From the NCBI RefSeq assembly GCF_051401765.1, contig NW_027480423.1:620001-684000 (forward strand): DNA of 64,000 bases. Direction: 5' to 3'. Shown here piece by piece: positions 48,454 to 61,381 of this stretch (positions within the stretch are counted from its first letter, which is position 1; every line of letters begins with the position of its first letter). Under the pieces are notes generated by a model that made no database searches, was not told the DNA's origin, and saw only the letters and a list, made by a program, of their open reading frames with translations. Position numbers and translations under genes: made by a program. The DNA comes from Calliopsis andreniformis (lineage: Eukaryota > Arthropoda > Insecta > Hymenoptera > Andrenidae).

Positions 48454-48785
48454 ATTGCAACCATTGTGAAAGTTATGGTCATTTCTACATTCCGAGCAAC
48501 CTAGGCTTCACTCTAGGGCGCTGCTCCACCGGATCGAATAGTTAGGTCCTTAGAAGTCAACGCCAGAAGTATGAAATACGATATAAATACAACAGCCTTT
48601 ACATCGTATAAAACGAATAATTGCAACCTGTGTGAAGGTAATGGTCATATCTACGTTCCGGGCAACCTAGGCTTCACTCTAAGGCGTTGCTCCACCAGAT
48701 CAAACAGTTAGGGCTTTAGATGTCAACGCCCGAAGCATAAAATACAAAATAAATAGAACAGTTTTTCCATTGTATAAAACGAATA

Positions 48786-49282
48786 ATTGCTGCCAGTGTA
48801 AAAGTTATGGTCATTTCGACGTTCCGAGCAACCTAGGCTTCATCCTAGGGCGTTGCTCCAACAGATTGAATAGTTAGGGACTTAGAAGTCAACGCCCCAA
48901 CCATAAAATGCAAAAAAAATACGAGAGTGTTTGCATCATATGACAGGAATAATTGCAACCAGTTTGAAAGTGATGGCCAATTCTACGTTCCGGGTAACCT
49001 AGGTTTCACTCCAGGGCGTTGCTGCACCAGATCGAATAGTTACGGCCTAAGAAGTCAACGCCAGAAGCATAAAATACGATTTAATACAACAGCTTTTCCA
49101 TCGTATAAAACGAATAGTTGCAACCAGTGCGAAAGGAATGGCCATTTCTACGTTCCGAGCACCCTAGGCGTCACTCTAGGGCGTTGCTCCACCACATCTA
49201 ATAGCTACGGCATTAGAAGTCAACGCCAGAGGCATAAAATACAATATAAATACAACAGCTTTTCCATCGTATAAAACGAATA
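48786..49282. repeat. A-B'-C trio in right domain, copy 3
   Basis: Same trio at +17,262 from the first, with the 165-bp B'. It has GGAATGGCCATTTC and GTTGCTGCACC as private variants. Confidence 0.8.
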
Positions 49283-49712
49283 ATTCCAACCAGTGTGAAA
49301 GTTATGGGCATTTCTACATTCCGAGCAACCTAGGCTTCACTCTAGGGCGTTGCTCCACCAGATCGAATAGTCAGGTCCTTAGAAGTCAACGCCAGAAGCA
49401 TAAAATACGATATAAATACAACATCTTTTCCATCGTATAAAAGGAATAATTGCAAACAGTGTGAAAGTTATGGTCATTTCTACATTCCGAGCAACCTAGG
49501 CTTCACTCGAGGGCGTTGCTCCACCTGATCGAATAGTTAGGGCCTTAGAAGTCAACGCCAGAGGCATAAAATACAATATAAATACAACAGCTTTTCCATC
49601 GTATAAAACGAATAATTCCAACCAGTGTGAAAGTTATGGTCATTTCTACATTCCGAGCAACCTAGGCTTCACTCTAGGGCGTTGCTCCACCAGATCGAAT
49701 AGTCAGGTCCTT

Positions 49713-52700
49713 AGAAGTCAACGCCAGAAGCATAAAATACGATATAAATACAACATCTTTTCCATCGTATAAAAGGAATAATTGCAAACATTGTGAAAGT
49801 TATGGTCATTTCTACATTCCGAGCAACCTAGGCTTCACTCGAGGGCGTTGCTCCACCTGATCGAATAGTTAGGGCCTTAGAAGTCAACGCCAGAAGCATA
49901 AAGTACAATAAAGATGCAACGGTTTTTCCATCCTATAAAACGAATAATTGCAACCAGTGTGAAACTTATGCTCATTTCTACGTTCCGGGCAACCTAGGCT
50001 TCACAGTATGGCGTTCTTCCACCACATCGAATAGCTACGGCCTCAGAAGTCAACGCCTGAAGTATAAAATACAATAAAAATACAACAGTCTTTCCATCCT
50101 ATAACAGGAATAATTGCAACCCGTGTGAAAGTGATGGCCATTTCTACGTTCCAGGCAACCTAGGCTTCACTCTAGGGCGTTGCTCCAACAGATTGAATAG
50201 TTAGGGCCTTAGAAGTCAATGCCGGAAGCATAAAATGCAAAATAAATAGAACAGTTGTTCCATCGCATAAAACGAATAATTGCATCCAGTGTGTTAGTAG
50301 TGGTCATTTCTACGTACCGGGCAACCTAGGTTTCACTCCAGGGCGTTGCTCCACCAGATCGAATAGTTACGGCCTAAGAAGTCAACCCCAGAAGCATAAA
50401 ATACGATAAAGATGCAACAGCTTTTCCATCGTATAAAACGAATAATTGCAACCAGTGTGAAAGTTCTGGTCATTTCTACATTCCGAGCAACCTAGGCTTC
50501 ACTCGAGGGCGTTGCTCCACCTGATCGAGTAGTTAGGGCCTTAGAAGTCAGCGCCAGAAGCATAAAATACAATAAAGATGCAACAGTTTTTCCATCGTAT
50601 AGCAGGAATAATTTGCAACCAGTGTGATAGTAGTGGTCATTTCTACGTGCCGGGCAACCTAGGTTTCACTCCAGGGCGTTGCTCCACCAGATCGAATAGT
50701 TACGGCCTAAGAAGTCAACACCAGAAGAATAAAATACAAAATAAATACAACAGCCTTTACACCGTATAAAACGAATAATTGCAACCTGTGTGAAGGTTAT
50801 GGTCATATCTACGTTCCGGGCAACCTAGGCTACACTGTAGGGCGTTGCTCCACCAGATCGAAATGTTAGGGCCTAAGAAGTCAACGCCCGAAGCATAAAA
50901 TACGATATAAATACAACAGCATTTCCATCGCATTAAATGAATAATTGCAAACCGTGTGAAAGTAGTGGTCATTTCTACGTTCCGAGCAACCTAGGGTTCA
51001 CTCTAGGGCGGTGCTCCAACATATCGAGTAGCTGCGGCCTTAGAAGTCTACGACTGAAACATAGAATACAATAAAAATACAACAGTCTTTTCATCGTATA
51101 ACAGGAATAATTGCAACATGCGTGATAGTAATGAGCATTTCGGCGTTTCGGGCATCCTAGACTTATCTCTGAGGCATTGCTCCACCAGATCGAATAGTTA
51201 GGGCCTAAGAAGTCAACGCCAGAAGCATAAAATACAATATAAATACAACAGCTTTGCCATCGTATAAAATGAATAATTGCAAACAGTGCGAAAGATATGG
51301 ACATTTCTACGGTCCGGGCTACCTAGGCTTCACTCTATGGCGTTCTTCCACCACATCGAATAGCAACGGCCTCAGAAGTCAACGCCAGAAGCATAAAATA
51401 CAATATAAATATAACAGTTTTTCCATTGTATAAAACGAATAATAGCAACCAGTGTGAAAGTTCTGGTCATTTCTACGTTCCGGGCAACCTAGGCTTCACT
51501 CTAGGGCGTCGTTCCACCAGATCAAACAGTTAGGGCCTTAGAAGTCAACGCCCGAAGCATAAAATACAGAGTAAATAAAACACATTTTCCATCGTATAAA
51601 ACGAATAATGGCTACCAGTGTGGAAGATATGGTCATTTCTACGTTCAGGGTAACCTAGGCTTTACTCTAGGGCGGTGCTCCACCAGATCAAATAGTTAGG
51701 GCCTTAGAAGTCAACGCCAGAAGTATAAAATACAATAAAGATGCAACAGTTTTTCCATCGTATAGCAGGAATAATTTGCAACCAGTGTGATAGTAGTGGT
51801 CATTTCTGCGTACCGGGCAACCTAGGTTTCACTCCAGGGCGTTGCTCCACCAGATCGAATAGCTATGTCCTAAGAAGTCAACGCCAGAAGCATAAAATAC
51901 GATATAAATACAACAGCTTTACCATCGTGTAAAACGAATAATTGCAACCAGTGTGAAAGTAATGGTCATTTCTACATTCCGAGCAACCTAGGCTTCACTC
52001 TAGGGCGCTGCTCCACCGGATCGAATAGTTAGGTCCTTAGAAGTCAACGCCAGAAGTGTGAAATACGATATAAATACAACAGCTTTTCCATCATATAAAA
52101 GGGATAATTGCAAACAGTGTGAAAGTAATGGTCATTTCTACGTTCCGGGAAACCTACGCTTCACTCTGCGGCGTTGTTCCACCAGATCGAATAGTTACGG
52201 CCTAAGAAGTCAACACCAGAAGAATAAAATACAAAATAAATACAACAGCCTTTACACCGTATAAAATGAATAATTGCAACCTGTGTGAAGGTTATGGTCA
52301 TATCTACGTTCCGGACAACCTAGGCTTCACCCTAGGGCGTTGTTCCACCAGATCGAATAGTTAGGGCCTAAGAAGTGAACGCCAGAAGCAAAAATCCAAT
52401 ATAAATACAACAGTCTTTCCATCGTATAAAACGAGTAATTGCAACCAGTATGAAACTTATGCTCATTTCTACGTTCCGGGCAACCTAGGCTTCACAGTAT
52501 GGCGTTCTTCCACCACATCGAATAGGTACGGCCTCAGAAGACAACGCCTGAAGTATAAAATACAATAAAAATACAACAGTCTTTCCATCCTATAACAGGA
52601 ATAATTGCAACCCGTGTGAAAGTGATGGTCATTTCTACGTTCCAGGCAACCTAGGCTTCACTCTAGGCCGTTGTTCCACAAGATCGAATAGTTAGGGCCT

Positions 52701-53759
52701 AAGAAGGCAACGCCAGAAGCATAAAATACAATATAAATACAACAGTTTTTTCATCGTATAAAACGAATAATTGCAACCAGTATGAAAGTTATGGTCATTT
52801 CAACGTTCCGGGCAATCTAGGCTTCACTCTAGGGCGCTGCTCCACCAGATCAATTAGTTAGGGCCTTAGACGTCAACGCCCGAAGCATAAAATGCAAAAT
52901 AAATAGAACAGTTTTTCCATTGTATAAAACGAATAATTGCTACCAGTATAAAAGTTATGGTCATTTCTACGTTCCGGGCAACCTAGGCTTCACCCTAGGG
53001 CGTTGTTTCACCAGATCGAATAGTTAGGGCCTAAGAAGTGAACGCCAGAAGCATAAAATACAATATAAATGCAACAGTTTTTTCATCGTATAAAACGAAT
53101 AATTGCAACCAGTATCAAAGGTATGGTCATTTCTACTTTCCGGGCAACCTAGACTACACCCTGGGGCGCTGCTCCAACAGATTGAATAGTTAGGGCCTTA
53201 GAAGTCAATGCCGGGAGCATAAAATGCAAAATAAATAGAACAGTTTTTCCATCGTATAGAACGAATAATTGCTACCAGTGTGAAGGTAATGGTCACTTCT
53301 ACGTTCCGAGCAACCTAGGCGTCACTCTAGGGCGTTGCTCCACCAGATCGAATAGCTAGGGACTTATAATTCATCGCTAAAAGCATAAAATACAATTAAA
53401 ATACAACAGTTTTTCCATCGTATAACTGTAATAATTGCAACCAGTGTGAAAGTAATGGTCATTTCTACGTTCCGGGCAACCTAGGTTTCACTCCAGGGCG
53501 TTGCTCCACCAGATCGAATAGTTATGTCTTAAGAGGTCAACATCAGAAGCATAAAATACGATATAAATACAACAGCTTTACCATCGTATAAAACGAATAA
53601 TTGCAACCAGTGTGAAAGAAATGGTCATTTCTACGTTCCGAGCAACCTAGGCGTCACTCTAGGGCGTTGCTCCTCCAGATCGAATAGTTAGGTCCTTAGA
53701 AGTCAACGCCAGAAGCATACAATACGATATAAATACAACAGCTTTTCCATCGTATAAAA
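49713..53759. repeat. 4,047-bp duplication, first copy
   Basis: About 24 monomers recur at +4,649 (54,362-58,408) with only a few base differences noticed. It includes a nonamer (52,107-53,599) and rare variants GGCATCCTAGACTTATCTCT, CATATCGAGTAGCTGCGG, ACAGAGTAAATAAAACAC and ACGGTCCGGGCTACC. Such high identity points to a recent event, or to an assembly duplication. Confidence 0.9.
52107..53599. repeat. Nonamer higher-order repeat, copy 3
   Basis: U (52,107, with GGGATAATTG and CTCTGCGGCG variants), monomers 1-7, and F (53,434). It is followed by G at 53,600. It lies inside the first copy of the 4,047-bp duplication. Confidence 0.85.
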
Positions 53760-54097
53760 CGAATAATTGCAACCATTGTGAAAGTTATGGTCATTTCTAC
53801 ATTCCGAGCAACCTAGGCTTCACTCTAGGGCGCTGCTCTACCGGATCGAATAGTTAGGTCCTTAGAAGTCAACGCCAGAAGTATGAAATACGATATAAAT
53901 ACAACAGCCTTTACACCGTATAAAACGAATAATTGCAACCTGTGTGAAGGTAATGGTCATATCTACGTTCCGGGCAACCTAGGCTTCACTCTAAGGCGTT
54001 GCTCCACCAGATCAAACAGTTAGGGCTTTAGATGTCAACGCCCGAAGCATAAAATACAAAATAAATAGAACAGTTTTTCCATTGTATAAAACGAATA

Positions 54098-54391
54098 ATT
54101 GCTGCCAGTGTAAAAGTTATGGTCATTTCGACGTTCCGAGCAACCTAGGCTTCATCCTAGGGCGTTGCTCCAACAGATTGAATAGTTAGGGACTTAGAAG
54201 TCAACGCCCCAACCATAAAATGCAAAAAAAATACGAGAGTGTTTCCATCATATGACAGGAATAATTGCAACCAGTTTGAAAGTGATGGCCAATTCTACGT
54301 TCCGGGTAACCTAGGTTTCACTCCAGGGCGTTGCTCCACCAGATCGAATAGTTACGGCCTAAGAAGTCAACGCCAGAAGCATAAAATACGA
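54098..54391. repeat. A-B'-C trio in right domain, truncated copy
   Basis: A and most of B' are present, but between 54,362 and 54,391 the sequence switches to the monomer found at 49,713 onward. The CGATTTAATAC deletion and all of C are therefore missing. This is the left junction of the second copy of the 4,047-bp duplication. Confidence 0.8.
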
Positions 54392-57300
54392 TATAAATAC
54401 AACATCTTTTCCATCGTATAAAAGGAATAATTGCAAACATTGTGAAAGTTATGGTCATTTCTACATTCCGAGCAACCTAGGCTTCACTCGAGGGCGTTGC
54501 TCCACCTGATCGAATAGTTAGGGCCTTAGAAGTCAACGCCAGAAGCATAAAGTACAATAAAGATGCAACGGTTTTTCCATCCTATAAAACGAATAATTGC
54601 AACCAGTGTGAAACTTATGCTCATTTCTACGTTCCGGGCAACCTAGGCTTCACAGTATGGCGTTCTTCCACCACATCGAATAGCTACGGCCTCAGAAGTC
54701 AACGCCTGAAGTATAAAATACAATAAAAATACAACAGTCTTTCCATCCTATAACAGGAATAATTGCAACCCGTGTGAAAGTGATGGCCATTTCTACGTTC
54801 CAGGCAACCTAGGCTTCACTCTAGGGCGTTGCTCCAACAGATTGAATAGTTAGGGCCTTAGAAGTCAATGCCGGAAGCATAAAATGCAAAATAAATAGAA
54901 CAGTTGTTCCATCGCATAAAACGAATAATTGCATCCAGTGTGTTAGTAGTGGTCATTTCTACGTACCGGGCAACCTAGGTTTCACTCCAGGGCGTTGCTC
55001 CACCAGATCGAATAGTTACGGCCTAAGAAGTCAACCCCAGAAGCATAAAATACGATAAAGATGCAACAGCTTTTCCATCGTATAAAACGAATAATTGCAA
55101 CCAGTGTGAAAGTTCTGGTCATTTCTACATTCCGAGCAACCTAGGCTTCACTCGAGGGCGTTGCTCCACCTGATCGAGTAGTTAGGGCCTTAGAAGTCAG
55201 CGCCAGAAGCATAAAATACAATAAAGATGCAACAGTTTTTCCATCGTATAGCAGGAATAATTTGCAACCAGTGTGATAGTAGTGGTCATTTCTACGTGCC
55301 GGGCAACCTAGGTTTCACTCCAGGGCGTTGCTCCACCAGATCGAATAGTTACGGCCTAAGAAGTCAACACCAGAAGAATAAAATACAAAATAAATACAAC
55401 AGCCTTTACACCGTATAAAACGAATAATTGCAACCTGTGTGAAGGTTATGGTCATATCTACGTTCCGGGCAACCTAGGCTACACTGTAGGGCGTTGCTCC
55501 ACCAGATCGAAATGTTAGGGCCTAAGAAGTCAACGCCCGAAGCATAAAATACGATATAAATACAACAGCATTTCCATCGCATTAAATGAATAATTGCAAA
55601 CCGTGTGAAAGTAGTGGTCATTTCTACGTTCCGAGCAACCTAGGGTTCACTCTAGGGCGGTGCTCCAACATATCGAGTAGCTGCGGCCTTAGAAGTCTAC
55701 GACTGAAACATAGAATACAATAAAAATACAACAGTCTTTTCATCGTATAACAGGAATAATTGCAACATGCGTGATAGTAATGAGCATTTCGGCGTTTCGG
55801 GCATCCTAGACTTATCTCTGAGGCATTGCTCCACCAGATCGAATAGTTAGGGCCTAAGAAGTCAACGCCAGAAGCATAAAATACAATATAAATACAACAG
55901 CTTTGCCATCGTATAAAATGAATAATTGCAAACAGTGCGAAAGATATGGACATTTCTACGGTCCGGGCTACCTAGGCTTCACTCTATGGCGTTCTTCCAC
56001 CACATCGAATAGCAACGGCCTCAGAAGTCAACGCCAGAAGCATAAAATACAATATAAATATAACAGTTTTTCCATTGTATAAAACGAATAATAGCAACCA
56101 GTGTGAAAGTTCTGGTCATTTCTACGTTCCGGGCAACCTAGGCTTCACTCTAGGGCGTCGTTCCACCAGATCAAACAGTTAGGGCCTTAGAAGTCAACGC
56201 CCGAAGCATAAAATACAGAGTAAATAAAACACATTTTCCATCGTATAAAACGAATAATGGCTACCAGTGTGGAAGATATGGTCATTTCTACGTTCAGGGT
56301 AACCTAGGCTTTACTCTAGGGCGGTGCTCCACCAGATCAAATAGTTAGGGCCTTAGAAGTCAACGCCAGAAGTATAAAATACAATAAAGATGCAACAGTT
56401 TTTCCATCGTATAGCAGGAATAATTTGCAACCAGTGTGATAGTAGTGGTCATTTCTGCGTACCGGGCAACCTAGGTTTCACTCCAGGGCGTTGCTCCACC
56501 AGATCGAATAGCTATGTCCTAAGAAGTCAACGCCAGAAGCATAAAATACGATATAAATACAACAGCTTTACCATCGTGTAAAACGAATAATTGCAACCAG
56601 TGTGAAAGTAATGGTCATTTCTACATTCCGAGCAACCTAGGCTTCACTCTAGGGCGCTGCTCCACCGGATCGAATAGTTAGGTCCTTAGAAGTCAACGCC
56701 AGAAGTGTGAAATACGATATAAATACAACAGCTTTTCCATCATATAAAAGGGATAATTGCAAACAGTGTGAAAGTAATGGTCATTTCTACGTTCCGGGAA
56801 ACCTACGCTTCACTCTGCGGCGTTGTTCCACCAGATCGAATAGTTACGGCCTAAGAAGTCAACACCAGAAGAATAAAATACAAAATAAATACAACAGCCT
56901 TTACACCGTATAAAATGAATAATTGCAACCTGTGTGAAGGTTATGGTCATATCTACGTTCCGGACAACCTAGGCTTCACCCTAGGGCGTTGTTCCACCAG
57001 ATCGAATAGTTAGGGCCTAAGAAGTGAACGCCAGAAGCAAAAATCCAATATAAATGCAACAGTCTTTCCATCGTATAAAACGAGTAATTGCAACCAGTAT
57101 GAAACTTATGCTCATTTCTACGTTCCGGGCAACCTAGGCTTCACAGTATGGCGTTCTTCCACCACATCGAATAGGTACGGCCTCAGAAGACAACGCCTGA
57201 AGTATAAAATACAATAAAAATACAACAGTCTTTCCATCCTATAACAGGAATAATTGCAACCCGTGTGAAAGTGATGGTCATTTCTACGTTCCAGGCAACC

Positions 57301-58408
57301 TAGGCTTCACTCTAGGCCGTTGTTCCACAAGATCGAATAGTTAGGGCCTAAGAAGGCAACGCCAGAAGCATAAAATACAATATAAATACAACAGTTTTTT
57401 CATCGTATAAAACGAATAATTGCAACCAGTATGAAAGTTATGGTCATTTCAACGTTCCGGGCAATCTAGGCTTCACTCTAGGGCGCTGCTCCACCAGATC
57501 AATTAGTTAGGGCCTTAGACGTCAACGCCCGAAGCATAAAATGCAAAATAAATAGAACAGTTTTTCCATTGTATAAAACGAATAATTGCTACCAGTATAA
57601 AAGTTATGGTCATTTCTACGTTCCGGGCAACCTAGGCTTCACCCTAGGGCGTTGTTTCACCAGATCGAATAGTTAGGGCCTAAGAAGTGAACGCCAGAAG
57701 CATAAAATACAATATAAATGCAACAGTTTTTTCATCGTATAAAACGAATAATTGCAACCAGTATCAAAGATATGGTCATTTCTACTTTCCGGGCAACCTA
57801 GACTACACCCTGGGGCGCTGCTCCAACAGATTGAATAGTTAGGGCCTTAGAAGTCAATGCCGGGAGCATAAAATGCAAAATAAATAGAACAGTTTTTCCA
57901 TCGTATAGAACGAATAATTGCTACCAGTGTGAAGGTAATGGTCACTTCTACGTTCCGAGCAACCTAGGCGTCACTCTAGGGCGTTGCTCCACCAGATCGA
58001 ATAGCTAGGGACTTATAATTCATCGCTAAAAGCATAAAATACAATTAAAATACAACAGTTTTTCCATCGTATAACTGTAATAATTGCAACCAGTGTGAAA
58101 GTAATGGTCATTTCTACGTTCCGGGCAACCTAGGTTTCACTCCAGGGCGTTGCTCCACCAGATCGAATAGTTATGTCTTAAGAGGTCAACATCAGAAGCA
58201 TAAAATACGATATAAATACAACAGCTTTACCATCGTATAAAACGAATAATTGCAACCAGTGTGAAAGAAATGGTCATTTCTACGTTCCGAGCAACCTAGG
58301 CGTCACTCTAGGGCGTTGCTCCTCCAGATCGAATAGTTAGGTCCTTAGAAGTCAACGCCAGAAGCATACAATACGATATAAATACAACAGCTTTTCCATC
58401 GTATAAAA
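54362..58408. repeat. 4,047-bp duplication, second copy
   Basis: Copy of 49,713-53,759. The left join to the truncated trio lies between 54,362 and 54,391. The right end is at or before TATAAAA at 58,408, where the first copy continues CGAATAATTGCAACCATTG and this copy continues GGAATAATTGCAAACAGTG, as at 31,018. Confidence 0.9.
56756..58248. repeat. Nonamer higher-order repeat, copy 4
   Basis: Copy of 52,107-53,599 at +4,649. It shares the private variants GGGATAATTG, CTCTGCGGCG and ATAACTGTAATAATTG. Differences seen are TAAATGCAACAGTC for TAAATACAACAGTC near 57,055 and CAAAGATATGG for CAAAGGTATGG near 57,768. Confidence 0.85.
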
Positions 58409-60739
58409 GGAATAATTGCAAACAGTGTGAAAGTTATGGTCATTTCTACATTCCGAGCAACCTAGGCTTCACTCTAGGGCGTTGCTCCTCCTGATCGAAT
58501 AGTTAGGGCCTTAGAAGTCAACGCCAGAAGCATAAAATACGATAAAGATGCAACAGTTTTTCCATCGTATAAAACGAATAATTGCAACCAGTGTGAAAGT
58601 TATGGTCATTTCTACATTCCGAGCAACCTAGGCTTCACTCTAGGGCGCTGCTCCACCGGATCGAATAGTTAGGTCCTTAGAAGTCAACGCCAGAAGTATG
58701 AAATACGATATAAATACAACAGCCTTTACACCGTATAAAACGAATAATTGCAACCTGTGTGAAGGTAATGGTCATATCTACGTTCCGGGCAACCTAGGCT
58801 TCACTCTATGGCGTTGCTCCACCAGATCAAACAGTTAGGGCTTTAGATGTCAACGCCCGAAGCATAAAACACAAAATAAATAGAACAGTTTTTCCATTGT
58901 ATAAAACGAATAATTGCTGCCAGTGTAAAAGTTATGGTCATTTCGACGTTCCGAGCAACATAGGCTTCACTCTAGGGCGTTGCTCCACCTGATCGAATAG
59001 TTAGGGCCTTAGAAGTCAACGCCAGGAGCATAAAATACAATAAAGATGCAGCAACTTTTCCATCGTATAGCAGGAATAATTTGCATCCAGTGTGATAGTA
59101 GTGGTCATTTCTACGTACCGGGCAACCTAGGTTTCACTCCAGGGCGTTGCTCCACCAGATCGAATAGTTACGGCCTAAGAAGTCAACGCCAGAAGCATAA
59201 AATACGATAAAGATGCAACAGCTTTTCCATCGTATAAAACGAATAATTGCAACCAGTGTGAAAGTTATGGTCATTTCTACATTCCGAGCAACCTAGGTTT
59301 CACTCCAGGGCGTTGCTCCACCAGATCGAATAGTTACGGCCTAAGAAGTCAACACCAGAAGAATAAAATACAAAATAAATACAACAGCCTTTACACCGTA
59401 TAAAACGAATAATTGCAACCTGTGTGAAAGTTATGGTCATTTCAACGTTCCGGGCAATCTAGGCTTCACTCTAGGGCGCTGCTCCACCAGATCAATTAGT
59501 TAGGGCCTTAGACGGCAACGCCCGAAGCATAAAATGCAAAATAAATAGAACAGTTTTTCCATTGTATAAAACGAATAATTGCTACCAGTATAAAAGTTAT
59601 GGTCATTTCTACGTTCCGGGCAACCTAGGCTTCACCCTAGGGCGTTGTTCCACCAGATCGAATAGTTAGGGCCTAAGAAGTGAACGCCAGAAGCATAAAA
59701 TACAATATAAATGCAACAGTTTTTTCATCGTATAAAACGAATAATTGCAACCAGTATCAAAGATATGGTCATTTCTACTTTCCGGGCAACCTGGACTACA
59801 CCCTGGGGCGCTGCTCCAACAGATTGAATAGTTAGGGACTTAGAAGTCAATGCCGGGAGCATAAAATGCAAAATAAATAGAACAGTTTTTCCATCGTATA
59901 GAACGAATAATTGCTACCAGTGTGAAGGTAATGGTCACTTCTACGCTCCGAGCAACCTAGGCGTCACTCTAGGGCGTTGCTCCACCAGATCGAATAGCTA
60001 GGGACTTATAATTCATCGCTAAAAGCATAAAATACAATTAAAATACAACAGTTTTTCCATCGTGTAACTGGAATAATTGCAACCAGTGTGAAAGTAATGG
60101 TCATTTCTACGTTCCGGGCAATCTAGGTTTCACTCCAGGGCGTTGCTCCACCAGATCGAATAGTTATGTCTTAAGAGGTCAACATCAGAAGCATAAAATA
60201 CGATATAAATACAACAGCTTTACCATCGTATAAAACGAATAATTGCAACCAGTGTGAAAGTAATGGTCATTTCTACGTTCCGAGCAACCTAGGCGTCACT
60301 CTAGGGCGTTGCTCCTCCAGATCGAATAGTTAGGTCCTTAGAAGTCAACGCCAGAAGCATACAATACGATTTAAATACAACAGCTTTTCCATCGTATAAA
60401 ACGAATAATTGCAACCATTGTGAAAGTTATGGTCATTTCTACATTCCGAGCAACCTAGGCTTCACTCTAGGGCGCTGCTCTACCGGATCGAATAGTTAGG
60501 TCCTTAGAAGTCAACGCCAGAAGTATGAAATACGATATAAATACAACAGCCTTTACACCGTATAAAACGAATAATTGCAACCTGTGTGAAGGTAATGGTC
60601 ATATCTACGTTCCGGGCAACCTAGGCTTCACTCTAAGGCGTTGCTCCACCAGATCAAACAGTTAGGGCTTTAGATGTCAACGCCCGAAGCATAAAATACA
60701 AAATAAATAGAACAGTTTTTCCATTGTATAAAACGAATA
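58409..60739. repeat. Right-domain mosaic between duplications
   Basis: 58,409 to about 58,955 follows 31,019-31,570 (CTCCTCCTGATCG, CGACGTTCCGAGCAACATAG). It then joins V monomers, a V/U hybrid, and nonamer monomers 4-7 and F (about 59,420-60,235), then G. Monomers U, 1, 2 and 3 are absent, so this is another contracted nonamer. No gene is seen. Confidence 0.7.
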
Positions 60740-61236
60740 ATTGCTGCCAGTGTAAAAGTTATGGTCATTTCGACGTTCCGAGCAACCTAGGCTTCATCCT
60801 AGGGCGTTGCTCCAACAGATTGAATAGTTAGGGACTTAGAAGTCAACGCCCCAACCATAAAATGCAAAAAAAATACGAGAGTGTTTCCATCATATGACAG
60901 GAATAATTGCAACCAGTTTGAAAGTGATGGCCAATTCTACGTTCCGGGTAACCTAGGTTTCACTCCAGGGCGTTGCTCCACCAGATCGAATAGTTACGGC
61001 CTAAGAAGTCAACGCCAGAAGCATAAAATACGATTTAATACAACAGCTTTTCCATCGTATAAAACGAATAGTTGCAACCAGTGCGAAAGGAATGGCCATT
61101 TCTACGTTCCGAGCACCCTAGGCGTCACTCTAGGGCGTTGCTCCACCACATCTAATAGCTACGGCATTAGAAGTCAACGCCAGAGGCATAAAATACGATA
61201 TAAATACAACAGCTTTTCCATCGTATAAAACGAATA
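60740..61236. repeat. A-B'-C trio in right domain, copy 4
   Basis: Same trio with the 165-bp B' and the GGAATGGCCATTTC variant shared with the copy at 48,786. It is followed by a G-like CTATGCGTCACTC monomer, as at 27,387. Confidence 0.8.
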
Positions 61237-61381
61237 ATTGCAACCAGTGTGAAAGAAATGGTCATTTCTACGTTCCGAGCAACCTATGCGTCACTCTAGG
61301 GCGTTGCTCCTCCAGATCGAATAGCTAGGGACTTATAATTCATCGCTAAAAGCATAAAATACAATTAAAATACAACAGCTT

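Noticed and set aside
50975..51304. Minus-strand open frames of 71-109 codons near 51.0, 55.6 and 63.6 kb
   Set aside because: They are the reverse strand of ordinary monomers. The three sets are simply the duplicated copies of one segment, so their repetition is not evidence of coding.
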